From Liolophura sinensis (lineage: Eukaryota; Mollusca; Polyplacophora; Chitonida; Chitonidae), in assembly GCF_032854445.1 (NCBI RefSeq), contig NC_088299.1, positions 10,473,608 through 10,537,607 of the forward strand: a stretch of DNA of 64,000 nucleotides, given 5' to 3'. The translations under genes were made by a program, and so were the position numbers. The stretch's first letter is position 1, and every line of letters starts with the position of its first letter. Shown here one piece after another: positions 11,171 through 24,312 of the stretch. A model generated the notes under the pieces. It was not told the DNA's origin. It saw nothing but the letters and a program-made list of their open reading frames with translations, and ran no database searches.

Positions 11171-11666
11171 CAAACCTCATCCCATGGATTAATGGCTATC
11201 ATGCATGTACACAAGAAGAGTATCTGCAAACCAAGTGCTTTATGGGGGCATCAATCTACCACACTACATGTATGTGGTTGTAGTGAAGTTAGGCAGTCTG
11301 TGTACATTCCATACTCAACTGACTGATACATTTGAATCTGAGTCCATTCTCATTCACATACACACTCACTCACTCACACTTTTAAACTTGTCTCAATTAG
11401 GTATAAAATTGAAGAGGTTATCCAAATTTTTTCATAATTGGCTATAAATATAACACAGTATAATTAAAATGATTTTAAAAATATCAGCTACCAATTGCAA
11501 GTAGCTTTCTGAAGTGCATTTAAAAAAGTGCATCTGCTAGTGCAACAACTCTTTTAAGAAAAGTATCGTCAAAATTTAAACTTGACTAATAAGTTCTCAG
11601 AATTTCACAAGCGTGAAACAAAATGTTATACTAGCTATGTCATCATGCAAGAGTTTACTATCTTAC

Positions 11667-12653
11667 CAAAACTGTAGACTTTGCTATCTCTTCCACAATA
11701 TCACTGTTGTCAGAGCTTTCCTCGCACTCCGACTCCGAGGTTGCAGGTTTTATATCTACACACTTGACTTCAACACTTTCCCAGATGTCCTCCCGTCCCA
11801 AATCCTCAGAGGGCCTGGAGGATGAGGTAGTCTCTTTCTGATCCCCAAGCTGTGAATCCTCGGAGGATTCTGTGATCGAGGATTTAAAATTTTCCTCTTC
11901 TTCCTCCTCCAGTATGCTCTCAATCACACTAACACTTCTCCTCATACGCCATGGATGTGTGGAACCCCTGGTGTTGGAATCTGTACCATTACTACTGGAC
12001 AAGGGAAGTAACTGAATAGAAGGGCAACTTTTGCTTCTTTGTTTCATATATCTTTTATCTTTGGTACAGGTATCTGTGTCACCAGTTCTGGAGAATTCCA
12101 CAGGTTTATTCTTTGATCCAGTTTGCTCAGGCCTAACTATGTTCTCTTTCAAATCATCAGAATAATTATCAGAGTCCATGTGCTGGGTTACATAGGGATT
12201 AAATGTCACGCTTTTAGACCGCTTTGGAATCCTAGAGCCCTCTGTCTTTTGGTTCTTTCTTTCAACCATGGACAGTGACTTTTTAACCCTTGTACAGGTC
12301 ACCTTAGTATATACTATTGGTATCTTAGAACAACCAGGATCATTCAACCTACAAACTGGGTTGCCTCTAAAAATATCACCGCAAGAATAAGATTTCTTCA
12401 ATTTTTGCACAACTTCAGAATTCCTGTTTTCTTGCACTGTTAAATCTTGAGACTGGCTTGTTGAGATTGGACAGACTTTTGATTTGTTACCCAAAAATGT
12501 CTTGTCAATGACTTTGTTGAAAGTATCACTGACAAGTGCTAATGGTTTGGATCGTCGTCTTCCTGAGGTCTGGACTCGAGCTTTTCCACCGCTGTTTGTC
12601 CGAACAGGTATGGCAGATGGTATAAGGGTGTCCTCAGAACGTTTGTCCTTCAT
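11667..12653 (-). CDS. Large alternative first coding exon, 329 disordered Ser-rich residues
   Basis: ATG at 12653 (A at -3) with an in-frame TAA just upstream and an acceptor-like TTTTGTCTTCAG ending at 12672, so a 5' UTR intron is likely. All three frames between that acceptor and the ATG contain stops, so upstream coding exons cannot read through it. The exon ends in phase 0 at GTTTTG|GTAAGA, matching the exon at 7085; combined with the 3' exons the protein has 597 residues. It looks disordered: repeated basic-Ser motifs (RRRS 32-35, KKSYS 86-90, KKSLS 124-128, KRSKS 144-148, QRSKSCPS 205-212, RRSVS 238-242), a Glu run at 249-254, an acidic Ser/Glu C-terminal half, and KSVTF at 147-151, which fits the RVxF docking motif of protein phosphatase 1. 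No catalytic domain. This is the longest open frame in the window. Confidence 0.8.
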
Positions 12654-14335
12654 TTTGTCTTAATCATTAGCCTGAAGACAAAACTAAGCAGAACAACCCC
12701 ATGTCCTCAGGAGATGGACAAATTTAGTTGTGCTCACAAAGCATGTATACATCTACACAAATACTGCATTACTTTTAGAACATAGGGATTTAACAGTGAC
12801 TTTCTGATGTCTCCTAGGTATGTTAAAACAGCAAAATTAGGCCCCATCAAAACTAGCAAAAATAATGCAATGATGATCCGAAACTTCATCCAGATATCAT
12901 TCATTCATCAAGGGACTGATTCCATATGAGACCACAAGAACGCACAACGACCTAAGCTAAAATTCGTTCAGCCACATGTGATTGATAAAGTGATTTCTCA
13001 CAGAACTCCAGAAATCCCAGAACAGGGCATGGATTGTCACTGCATCCAACGGTCCATTAAACAGAAGGTCAGTAACTCCACTAAAGGTACAGCACATTCC
13101 AACTTTTGATACACCTTGTTTGATGTGGACACAGTATTAATAGTTCATGGATGCAGCTGAAAATACTTGCCCTGGGGTCAGTTAGGTCTTAAATCTTTCC
13201 TAAAACTCATTTCCTTTGGCTAAACACACACACTTGTCATGTGACAGGGACAAGAAGGTTCAAGTACCCCCGAGATATCAGTGGCCGAAGTAAGAGGCTC
13301 AATCCCTGATGTGTACAGTAATCAGGTCAGTGTGTGGTGTGAATAGGCCTGATTAATCATGTTAAGTGAGAGTGGCATGTCTGTGGTAGAGAGGAGGGTA
13401 CTTCAAACACAGTGATATGGCTAAATGTGTTTTAATATCTTGATTAAAATAATCCACTTAATTCAAACAGAAATCTCAGCAACTTGACTGAGACCATCTA
13501 CATGTCCACAATTATTCACTGCAATTTTCACTTGAGTTAAAAATCACAGAGGACAAAAGTATTTTCTTTATCAATGAAGCTATTTTTGAGTGGTTTTCTT
13601 TTTAAGCTTTCATGTATATTGCCAGTTCTTTTAGTCGTTGCAATTAAAAAAAAAACAAGAAAAAAACTAGATGTTCAAATAGGGTTAATAAAGAAAATAT
13701 ATGTAATCTGTTGACCAGTTTTAACTTTCAATTACTACAAGCAACATTACTTCTGGCCAAGGCAAATTTGGTGGAAGTTCAATAAGTGAAACTGCGAACA
13801 AAAAAAAATGATTCATATCCATTTGTTCACGTGGACACAAGATGTAAATTCCCACTGGAAGCCAATGACTACATAGAGAAGTGACTGTGACAAGCAGATA
13901 CTGGTGTAATTATATAGCTGACCACAAACTACCGGTATAAAGTCGTCAGTGTGATGAACACATACAGTGTACACTAGCATCCATTGTACATGTACCCAGG
14001 CAGTCCCTGACTGATGGTGTTATTTAGGGCATTTACCGCTCTGCTATACATTAACGGTCAACATGCACTTGAGATGTTCAGGAAGAGCCTTGATTGAGCA
14101 TATATCCCCCTGTGTTGGCAGTTTCACAGATCCAAGGGGAGCTGGTATATGACCCGTGTACCCACTTGTCACAGACAATTGTTTGTTGTACATACAGTGC
14201 ATAGACTATGTACCAGTTGCACCTGTAAATGTATAGACCTACATGTACTTCACTCCAGATTGAAATCCTTACAGCAGGACACTGCCTGCATGGTCAGGAA
14301 GCCTTAATCAGCTTAGAAATGAAATGCAGTTCTCG

Positions 14336-14680
14336 GTGCTGAATGACAGTAGTTCCCTTTGTTAACTGTTCCCTATGTTAACTGCAGTTCTGTCTCAATT
14401 GACTGTTGTTCCCAATGTTAACTGTAGTTCTCTGTGTTGACTATAGTTCCTCATGTTAACTGTAGTGCTCTGTGTTGAATGTCGCTCCCTAAGCTAACTG
14501 CAGTTCTCCATGTTGACTGTTGTTCCCAATGTTAACTGTAGTTCTCTGTGTTGACTCTAGTTCCTCATGTTAACTGTAGTTCCTTGTGTTGACTGTCGTT
14601 CCCTATGCTAACGGCAGTTCTCTCTGTTGACTGTAATTTCTCATGTTAATTTTAGTCTCTATGCTGACTGCACATGTAGT
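14336..14680. repeat. Diverged tandem repeat of about 40 bp
   Basis: Alternating ATGTTAACTGTAGTTC and TGTGTTGACTGTAGTTCC blocks repeat about eight times with many substitutions. It is an old minisatellite. Confidence 0.75.
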
Positions 14681-17600
14681 TCCATGTGACTCCAGTCTGT
14701 TTCTCAAACAGTGCCAATTCCTTCCGCCAGATGCTTATTTCTGTAGGAGGAAACACCTTGGGTTCCCCGAGAAAATTCACCTTCGACCTCTTTATGCAGC
14801 ATTGTGCACACATGTACACAATTTTAGGTACAGCTCCTTCCTTATACCGATTCTCATCCAATGCCTTTGATACAACTGAAGACAATACAATACTGCATTC
14901 ATGATTGTCATGACCGAACAAATTTGTTTTGTTTTCTTATGCCTACATGTAGAAGCAAATCAGTTCCATAAAAAAAACTTACAACACTTTTATATGTTGT
15001 GTAATTTCATCTGACTCAACAGGGACAAATATGTGTTGTACTGTGAGGCGAAAGTACAATCAGTATCGTTTTCCACCAGATAACTCTTCTGGTACACGTA
15101 TTCTAGTCATTTGACAATTAATCCCAAACACGGTATAAAATCCATGGCGGGCCTGTCCTGAAGATTTCTCCACCAGAATTTTACAAGAACTAAATAGATC
15201 TGGCAGAGACAGACTGTCCCTGAGGCCTACACAAAGATCATGCATCCATTCCTGATCGCAGAAACAACCACCTGGAACAAGTCATCTCCCTGCTAGTCCA
15301 ATACTTTCTCACGTCTGACAGACGAAAAAGTTCTTGTGTTGTTAAGTCTGAATATTTAACATGTATCTGCAGCTAGCCTGAAAGCTGAAATCTCTACCAC
15401 ATCTGAATCGCTTTCAATCTAAACTACACTTACATGTTCAGGATATCTTAAAAAACTTCTGACTAACAATGTGTAAATGTCCGACACTTTCCATTGACAC
15501 GTGCCATGTCGATTTTCAATTCTGAATGGGCACAAAAGCCTTTTCATCCCTCCTCACCTATATGGACAAGAACACAAACCATCCCAGAGGGTATCGGAAT
15601 ATCTGGTTACGTGTGGGGCAATTTGTGGGCAGACAAAGATGTATACTTTTGGCAAGCAGATTTAATGTTTAGTCTATGGTATCTGCTTTTGAGCTGTAAC
15701 ACTGGCTGAAAAAGACCACCACAATAAAGCCACATGGATTGAATCTTTCCAAGTCCTCTGCTGAATAGAACGCTGAACTATAGGTCAACAAATGGTTTAA
15801 ACTGATTTACCCATCATAATGGTGTAAAGATCCTTTTGGCACACATTCAACCTCTTGCCAATGTTAAAAATTCAATAAAATAAACCCCATTGAAATGAAG
15901 TTTTTAAACAGATTAAAAATCTATTTTTCTCGTCAGGTGTCTGGGTACTTTCATGAAAGAAGCTTGTGTGGATATCCTACCGGAAACTAAAGCTGTACAA
16001 TGCGGACCTCTCTGCTGAACACAGCTTTTAATTGCAGAAAGTACAGACGTGGCTATTGTACTGGTATCTACATGTAGTTCAGGCATTATTCTAGAAGCTA
16101 CAAGTATATGTACATGTACACGGTCCTTCTCAAAAGATTTTTCTGTCATATAACCTGACCCTTCTTGATGATTGTCTTGACATAAGTTCTAGAAAAACAT
16201 CATAATGGGTCCCTCCCTGGTGGGCCCAGAAAAAAACATATTTTTATAAGATGGTTTAGGAAAGTAAACATGCAGGAGCAAAGTTGTTACGCCAAGTGTT
16301 TTGAAAATATCCAAGGTGATGAAGTACAAACAATTTACTACGACCGTCACTTATTCAGTTGGGGTTATGACTATAAGTTGAAACAATAAGTAACTAGACG
16401 TAACAATCCATTTCCTATACCACAAAACAAAACAAAGATGATACCATAAAGTTTTACCAGACTGAAAACAACATAGCCCATAAACAAAAGGTAAAATACC
16501 ACGGCAAATAAAGACTTGATTCTACAATATTGACACACTATGAATATTTGTAATTTAAAAAAAAAAAACATTTAGTATATCACAATATGCATGTACATGC
16601 CCTAATTCCTCAACATTTCCACATATAAAAGAGCAATTTTCAGTGCAATTTATGCACATTTTAAATTTGATCTTTGAGACTAAACTACATTGGCTGGATT
16701 GGTCAATTTCACGGCTTCACAAAAACTGTAATTTTATCAGCGCACAAAGAATAATGACTTCAAATTTTATCAGCGTACAAAGAATAATGACTTCAAAATT
16801 TGCTGAAATAAACACCTTGCAAACATGCAAAAACGTTGAAGAATTACAGTAATAAACTGTCCTTTTTTTTGTGTCTTAAATTTGTATATCCTCAGACTTT
16901 TACATTGAAAACCACACTGACAAGTATGTATTAATCTGTTCTTATCATGACATCACTGAAACACCCTAATTCTTCTAATTTTTGGGACACATGGTCTGCT
17001 ATTTTTAGTCAATATACATACAACTGAAGCAGGAATATTTAGTTTCTCTCACATGGTTAGACCATCTAATTAACAACATGTTTGTATCTTTACTCTTCCA
17101 GAAAGCTGGGAAAGCGTTAGTAATATGTGTCCTAAAAATGACAAGACGTAGGGTATTGCTGATGTCATGTACATGCAAAGCCATTTAATCATACAAACAT
17201 ATTTATGTACATTCGTATTTCTATTATCTGACTATATAGAATACTGCTGGGCCCACTGAAATTCATATCATCACACGGTCTAAATGGCACGCAGGGTTTT
17301 TTTTTTTTAGCCACTTTGTTGTCGTAGTAAACAACAAGTATCGGAAAATTGAGTTTTAGACAAATTTTATATTGAGTTTTCATGAAATAAATTGAGTTTC
17401 TGGATTTTTCTGACTTTGGGGTTGTTTGATCTTCTTTCAACATGTTCAAAAGTGTATTTCCTTGCTTACGGATTAGTGCCGACTTTACTTCATCTCTCAC
17501 TGGAGACATTGGCACATCACCACTACATGTCAAAGGTTACCACACAGAAGGCTGTGACTTGGGTTTTCCCCTGGCACTCTCCTCTCATTGGACACTTAAG

Positions 17601-19212
17601 TATTTTCTCTCACCGACAAACAAAATCAAACATGATTGCTCCCTAAAGGGGTCCATTCAATGCAGAATACAGTCCACGTGAGGGAAGTGTGGAACATGAA
17701 TATGTATGAGCCGCCAACCAACCAAACGACGGTTAATAAAAGTATGGCGCAACATATTCACTTCAGACTTACAAGTGACAGTTCTCCAAGCGGATCACCT
17801 TTATTTACATCTATGAAATACCACTTTCCTGCTCCTATCATCACTTTGGTTGACATGATTTAGCGTTTCAAGAATTGTATAAACTATTTTGTGAAATTTC
17901 TTAGGTTCACTAACTCTTTGGAATGCTCAGCAAAAAGATCAGTACTGCGTCATTCAGCAGTTACAACAACAACATACCTGTTTTGATCAGTCGGCAAAAT
18001 TGTTTATACATGTAAAGCCAACATTTAATAGGGATACTAGACCATTGGGCTACACAAAACATTAGCTGGTAAATAAACTTGCACAAAACATAGCCTTTGT
18101 TTATGACTGAAGTAGCATTGTAAATGTTTACAGCCGCATTTTTCCACCTGTTTACTGTTCTTTATAAATCACTAAGTCACTCAAAATCACTAAAAATATA
18201 TTAGAGTCAGTATAACCTCTACACTTAAGGACTTTTTAAATTTATATGCATGTATACAATCACGTATACAAAGGTAATGCTACTGTACATTGGACTATAC
18301 ACTTTTCTTTCCTGGAGAAAAGTATTAAATATAGATTAGGAAAATCCAAGTGCCTTGCATCATTATCACAAGAATTAGCTGTAAATATCAACAGCTGAGA
18401 TGACATAATTTGTTAGCTACCAATCAAAAGCCTTCCCACGTAAAAATATCTTTAACTACTGGTCTACAGTTTCAGAAAGAGTATAAATTAACTATGAGGC
18501 ATTTAATAGAAAAAGATTAAAACAAATTTAATATTGAGTTTCAAGTATTTGAAATACTATACGGGGAGAGTTCTTGATACACTGATTAGGGAAAAAATTT
18601 TAGTTTTCTGATTTTTCAAATTGAGTTTCTAAAAAGAAATTGGCCAGAAAAGCCCTTTGGCACATGTTGGCTACTTCAACCACAAGTCGTTGTCTGTGTT
18701 CGTTGACCTCTTTCTCAAATGTTCACTGAGAGACGTGCTTCTGAGATGTTCAAGATATGTACATTCTTCATTAAAAGGATGTCATGTACTTGATCATGTG
18801 ACAACAACCTAAACTTTACAAATCCCTATGACTATATTTTGTTATGTATAGTTTTCATTCAACAGTTACAAGTAAGGAAAGTACGGCTATGCATGACATC
18901 ATTTTAATCTAACTTCCACATGCAAATACGGTACTTGTGAAACTGGAGACATACTGCACATCCTTGAATCCTTGGTGAATACGCTATGATGAAAATTTAT
19001 GGAGAAATTTATCTACATCCATCTGGGATGAAAAAGAGGAAACTACACATCATACTCATAATTTTGACATTTTTAGCATTTCAGAATTAAATTCTGACCA
19101 TTTTTCTGACACATTTTTTTATAAATAAAAAGGAATTCCTCCAAAAGGAGGACAAGTCTCATGTTTGATCTATACTCAGTACTCACAAGTACATGTCGTA
19201 CTCACTACTCAC

Positions 19213-19265
19213 CCTAACTGCAGGAGCCTTGGTCTTACACGAAGTACTCTGGCATTCCATTGCAT
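19213..19265 (-). CDS. Short exon carrying the first half of a Cys/His cluster
   Basis: A 53-nt exon between acceptor ATTCCTGTTTTCCAG and donor TTAGG|GTGAGT. In the phase-1 frame it reads AMECQSTSCKTKAPAVR and ends in phase 0, which fits the exon beginning at 7085. The C-x4-C pair here would be followed after nine residues by the C-x4-C pair of the next exon. The same exon contains ATGs, so it could also be the start of a shorter transcript. Its join to the exon 32.8 kb upstream rests on phase only. Confidence 0.6.
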
Positions 19266-20092
19266 CTGGAAAACAGGAATCAGTATATGGTAAGTAAACA
19301 TAATATAAATTCATAACTGAACACACTTTTTGAATTCCCACCGACACACTTCGCTGATACCTCCTTTGCCAAGGCAGCCTGTATCAATTTTGGTTCAAAA
19401 TCATGAAATAAACAGGATACCGACAGTTTCACATGACCCACATTAAACAGACTGTCTTCTATAGCATTTGCAAACATGATGGTCATGAGGATAATTAAAT
19501 GTCTATGTATGACCCTCCAAATAAAGAGAACCAGACCTACACTTACTTATAAAAAAAATAAAAAATGTAAATCTGCACACTACTTTAAATAACATGTACA
19601 AAATAACTGCATCTAGTCTAGGTTACATTTGCATGTAAGTCTTTACAGCATTTACATGTGTGTAAATTTCACACATCAAACACTATCCTTTACATTGCAC
19701 CTTTAGTGGATTTAATCTCACTTTAGGTCTGAGTACTTTTTGTGCTCCCATTAAACTATGGGCTAAGATTTTAATGACAAAGGGCAGTAGGCAGTGATTT
19801 CGTCCGGCCTGCATGAAGTTTACTGGATAATGCGTGTACCCTCCACCAATGTGCCCCATCCTGGAAAATTGCCAGAAATTTTGCCACAGCACTATGGTTT
19901 ACTCCAATCTCCTCCACTCATACAACTGCCAGCTATCGTAAATGTGAAAACATTCGTTTTTTCAGTTAGTAATTTAAATCTGTTTAAAATGGAATATCCT
20001 TTATGAAGTTTTCAGTTCAATAACATAACCATAAGTCAATGACATACACATATGCCATCATGAGAAAACTTATACAGGTAAGGACTGCTTAC

Positions 20093-20196
20093 CTGTAAAG
20101 CCATACCAGACAAACCATAGCCTGGTACTATCACAACATGTATGATACATATTCCTATTGAAAACTTCCTTCGAACTATTAAACTCGAAAACCATG
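20093..20196 (-). other. Candidate exon, 104 nt, not divisible by three
   Basis: Acceptor GATGTGACTTCACAG and strong donor TTACAG|GTAAGC flank a segment open in two frames. As an internal exon it would shift the frame into 19213-19265, so it is either a 5' UTR exon, a regulated frame-breaking exon, or chance. Confidence 0.3.
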
Positions 20197-20624
20197 CTGT
20201 GAAGTCACATCATATACATAATACATTGTCCTTCCTTCCTAATGCAGTTCAGTTGATACCGAAGACTTGATCGTTGATACCTGGCCACACATATGAACCT
20301 ATAAACCAATATCCTAGCTGACATGTGTACATTTGCACTACAATAGAGTCTGACGTTATCCCCAATTGTTTACCACTACCTACAATCTGCATGTATGTGC
20401 AAGTCATAACTTCGTAAAACATTTATTGACCTACTTACAATGAGTGACTTTCAGCACAGGAATTTGGTGCTTCAAAAGCTCGCTACAAGCAACTAATCTG
20501 CACCCGCCAAAGTGCCCTGGGTAAATCAACATAGCTGACCCCCTCCACTGCCCACCACAGCTTCCGCCCTTTTGCGTCAGGAGCATGCATGTACATATAC
20601 TCAGTCCTATGTCTACAAATGGAC

Positions 20625-20720
20625 ATTCAATAATCTGATTGCTGATTGGTGGCCAGCATAAAATGATGGTGGAAGGAAATCGGGCAGAGCCCTGAAGGGA
20701 AACCCACAACAACACAATAA
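20625..20720 (-). mobile_element. SINE-A fragment
   Basis: Contains GATTGGTGGCCAGCAT and GGAAATCGGGCAGAGCCC, core pieces of SINE-A with internal deletion. Confidence 0.6.
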
Positions 20721-21361
20721 ATATACACAAATTTGGTGAAAGACAAGAGGTCTTCAAACATATCAAAAAACGAAACAAGAATGTGCAAATAAAGTTTGTG
20801 GATACATGTACAATGTAGTAAATCCTGAAAAAAATTTAAATACAAGATAGATGTTAAGAGCTTGAGAATTACACTGAATTTTACAGCGTAGTTTAACGTT
20901 TACTTTAACACAATATTTATCCATTGCAGGTACTCAGGATTTTCCCAGTTACTTTAATAAAGTTTAAAAGTAATGGTTGCTATGACAACGAGTAAATAGG
21001 TATGCCCGACCTGGGAATACCTAAGAAGACTTTATTTATGACAAAAAGTCTTTTTTCAAGTTCAGTCTAGCAAAAACACATTGACATGCAATCTGTGCAT
21101 TCCAACTAAAAAGCAAAAAACTCATGGATTTTTGGTTGTTTAGGGAACAAAGTACTAAGTTGTACTAAGCTGTACTAAGTTTCAACTGAATGGGATGAAC
21201 TTTAATAATAAAAAAAGCCCAGACAACTGACAGACTGGCAGATGAGGTGTAAAACCTATAGTCCCACCCCTCCCCCAATATTTCATAAACCACACCTACA
21301 TCCACACGTATAATAAGCCTGTATTACATGTAACTAGCTCCATGTATCTCAGCTGATAAGA

Positions 21362-21487
21362 GTGGGAAGGTCTGGCAGCAACCTGTGGATGGTCGTGGGT
21401 TTTCCCCGGGCTCTGCCCGGTTTCCTCCCACCACAATGCTGGCCACCGTCAGCACCTATCAAACACCCATCAAATAAATAAATAAAA
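21362..21487 (+). mobile_element. SINE-A, 5'-truncated
   Basis: GGAAGGTCTGGCAGCAACCT through GGGCTCTGCCCGGTTTCCTC to an (AAAT)n tail. There is a small deletion before the tail. Confidence 0.85.
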
Positions 21488-22657
21488 TCACCCGATAAGA
21501 TGTTTATATAACTCTACTGGTCCTCTCAGTGCTGAACGCAAAGCTCAGTCAGCAACAAATACATTTACATGTAGTTGTACCATTTTTAAAAGTCTTAAGT
21601 GGTTTGATCCGACCCAGGTTTGATCCCAGTCCTCCTGACTTCGAGGGAAAGTTAGACACGTAGATGTGAAAGAAGAAAAAAATAAATAAAATAAAAGAAG
21701 AAACGGCACCAGCGATGCGGGATAAATTTTTTGTTCTCTGTGAACATGCATTTTCCAAATGCTCTGGCTGGTTAGTTTGTGGTTTTCACAGATTTTATTT
21801 GGCATCCATACTTAATCCACAAAATCTAATACTTCAAACATAAAGCAGAAACTTCTTCTGTGCTTAGGCCAAAATGTTTTACAGTTTACTTGTACAGGTT
21901 TAATCACCACATACATGTTTCTTCCTGGTTGGGTCTTCGTGAATGAAGTCCTTGAAAACAAAAGAGCTGGCAGAGTGCTTCACTGGCCGACGCTCAGAAC
22001 TGTACTGGGGAAATTTTACATGTAAGACGGCAATCCCTTTCATAATTGAGCAAAGCAGAGTGCTGGGAGCAGACAACTATCATTTTATTTTTAAACTGAC
22101 AAACTTTCCACCATGTGACAAGCAGAAATGAGCCCATGTGTATGTGATCCTGAGAACGGGCAGCATTTGAGGTATTTGACGAGGTATGAAACAAGGTCCA
22201 GCGGTATCGGGTTACACAACAAACACTAAGGCAAAGGAATAGTCTATTCCACCCCCCAAAATTTAATAAAATGTGGCAAAACTGCATATTTCACGCTGCC
22301 ATTCTGTTTTACTCCCTCCACAAAGGTCATGCATTTTAGACCAATCAATGGAAAGCTTAGGCCATGGCCACATCGAATCGTCGTAGGTGTGACCTTGTGT
22401 CTTATTGTTACAAGACGTAGAAATGTAAAAGTTTACCGTACATGTATTATGACATCATACCGCTGAGCTCAGCTCTTGAAACAAATGTTTCTTTTTCAAA
22501 TTCATGTGATCTTAGGTGCAAATTACAAAAAAATTAACAAAGAAAAGCGATATTTAAAAACTGTGCAAAATAACAATTTTGTGCCTGAGCAAAATAAGAA
22601 AGTTCACCTTTATATGAATCAGGAAGCAAATCTAACAAATGAAAGAACTCAAATTCT

Positions 22658-22804
22658 GTTATTTATTTATTTATTTATTTGATTGGTGTTTTACGCCGTA
22701 CTCAAGAATATTTCACTTATACGATGGCGACCAGCATTATGGTGGAAGGAAACCAGGGTAAACCCACAACCGTCCGCAGGTTGCTGGAAGACCTTCCCAC
22801 GTAC
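22658..22804 (-). mobile_element. SINE-A, 5'-truncated, short target duplication
   Basis: The (TTTA)n tail complement, then GATTGGTGTTTTACGCCGTA and the whole 3' core. CAAATTCT flanks both sides (22650-22657 and 22805-22812), consistent with an 8-bp duplication. Confidence 0.85.
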
Positions 22805-23119
22805 CAAATTCTTTTATTTGTAGACATGAACAGTTTGAAATGACATCACTCAGAGAGGTAAACGTACCGGCCAGTGTGTTGTGTGACACACTCAATGTTG
22901 TTTAAAAGATCATCTTTATTTAATATGTATATTTGAAAACGGGGCGCAACGAACAGCGGGCTAGAATATAAACTCCGTGCAAAACCACCTGAATAACCTT
23001 ACGAGCTTTGTGTATTGGTTATTACTCCCCAAAATCCCTCGAAATTCAAAGTCAGGGAAATGGCCCATTCAAGGCTGGGTCTGATTTAATTCTTTGTGTA
23101 ATTAAATTCAGTCTGTTAC

Positions 23120-23215
23120 ATCATCCTCAATAATACTCCACTAATATGACTGCAACCAGCATTATGGTGCAAGAAAAACCGGTTAGGTTAGATCTGAGCG
23201 AGAAAACCAACAGAA
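23120..23215 (-). mobile_element. SINE-A fragment, diverged
   Basis: Core remnant CCAGCATTATGGTGCAAG preceded by a degraded tail end. Confidence 0.5.
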
Positions 23216-23499
23216 AATGAAGATTCAAGAACATTGTAACATGGCCGGGTGTCTCATGTAGTGTCAATGTTAACTAGAGACTTTTTCACAGCTGAAGTGT
23301 AAATGTACACATTCCTACACCGTAGAAAAAGGGACATTACTCTTCATTTCTGGACTATATCTGTCAATAAAAAAATCATTTCAAATAATTCCTGAATCAG
23401 GCTCGTGACCACAACAGAACCTGTATAATCATGACAATGTGAATTCTTCCAAATGACACTAACTGTTGAAGTTATCCCTATGAATAAACAGAGCTCGGC

Positions 23500-23610
23500 A
23501 GTAACTTCCCAGGGCCTGAAATATGAAACCCCCAGTTTCCTCCTACCATAATGGTGGCTGTCGTCGTATATGTGAAAGAATACGGTGTAAAACACCAATT
23601 CAAAATATAA
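23500..23610 (+). mobile_element. SINE-A fragment
   Basis: CAGTTTCCTCCTACCATAAT, then TACGGTGTAAAACACCAATT. 5'-truncated. Confidence 0.75.
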
Positions 23611-24119
23611 ACATAAGAAGCCTAATCAAGTACATGTATACTGTTACCCTGTGAACGAATGGAACAGTCAAAAACAGCCATGTAGGCTCTAAGGCCAGCA
23701 AATACCTGTAATTAATTGTGAATACACATTGTAGAGGTCAGTAGATCATCTACATAAGGATCATGTACTATTAGGCTATACTCATGACATGTCTAGAAAA
23801 ACTGAGTTCAAACATCTGACATACCTGTCCTACTTATAAGATGTAAATAGTTAATTAGGACCAGCCCAACCAGCTGTACACATATTTAACAGGTACAGAG
23901 TTGAGCAGTACTAGCCACACAGTTCCTTAACACAAATGGTATTGATCTTTGAACAGGTATTTCACATGAAATATGCTGCCTTACTAGTAGGATCTGTATA
24001 GCTGAACACCCCTGCTATAAACATGACCCCCATAGCACAGGTAAACAAATAACTGTGCTACACAATGCTTTGAAGTTTCTCTACCTGTATATACCTATGC
24101 GCATACGTGTGCGCGAACA

Positions 24120-24148
24120 CACATACACATATATATATATATATACCA
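24120..24148. repeat. AT/AC microsatellite
   Basis: Run of ACACATA followed by (AT)n. Confidence 0.8.
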
Positions 24149-24312
24149 AGTTTATGCACCAACATACCAAGGTTCATTACCCCAGGGACATGTACCAGAA
24201 ATCAACAATTATTAGAACTTTAATTAGAACACTATGTATGGTACCTACCTGAAGTGGATCAGATAATACCCATGAGGTAAATCCTTCAAAATATTATCAT
24301 GTGTAGCAGTAC

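Larger units (their letters stand above)
7086..19212 (-). other. Intron of the long model (12.1 kb), contains the alternative first exon
   Basis: Includes P1 palindrome copies (7145-7455), a SINE with target duplications (7799-7975), the 84-bp satellite (9671-11170), the large exon 11667-12653, a diverged ~40-bp repeat (14336-14680), and coding-like but unproven minus-strand ORFs between 14652 and 17856. The stretches 7976-9670, 12672-14335 and 17860-19212 show nothing I can name beyond AT-rich DNA. A promoter for the 597-residue form must lie upstream of 12672, but I see no core promoter element. Confidence 0.5.

Noticed and set aside
9892-11326. Long plus-strand ORFs with 28-residue repeats (IKSHHTHMACTCTIYRQ type)
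   Set aside because: They are the 84-bp satellite read in stop-free frames. The unit length is divisible by three, and adjacent frames are open as well.
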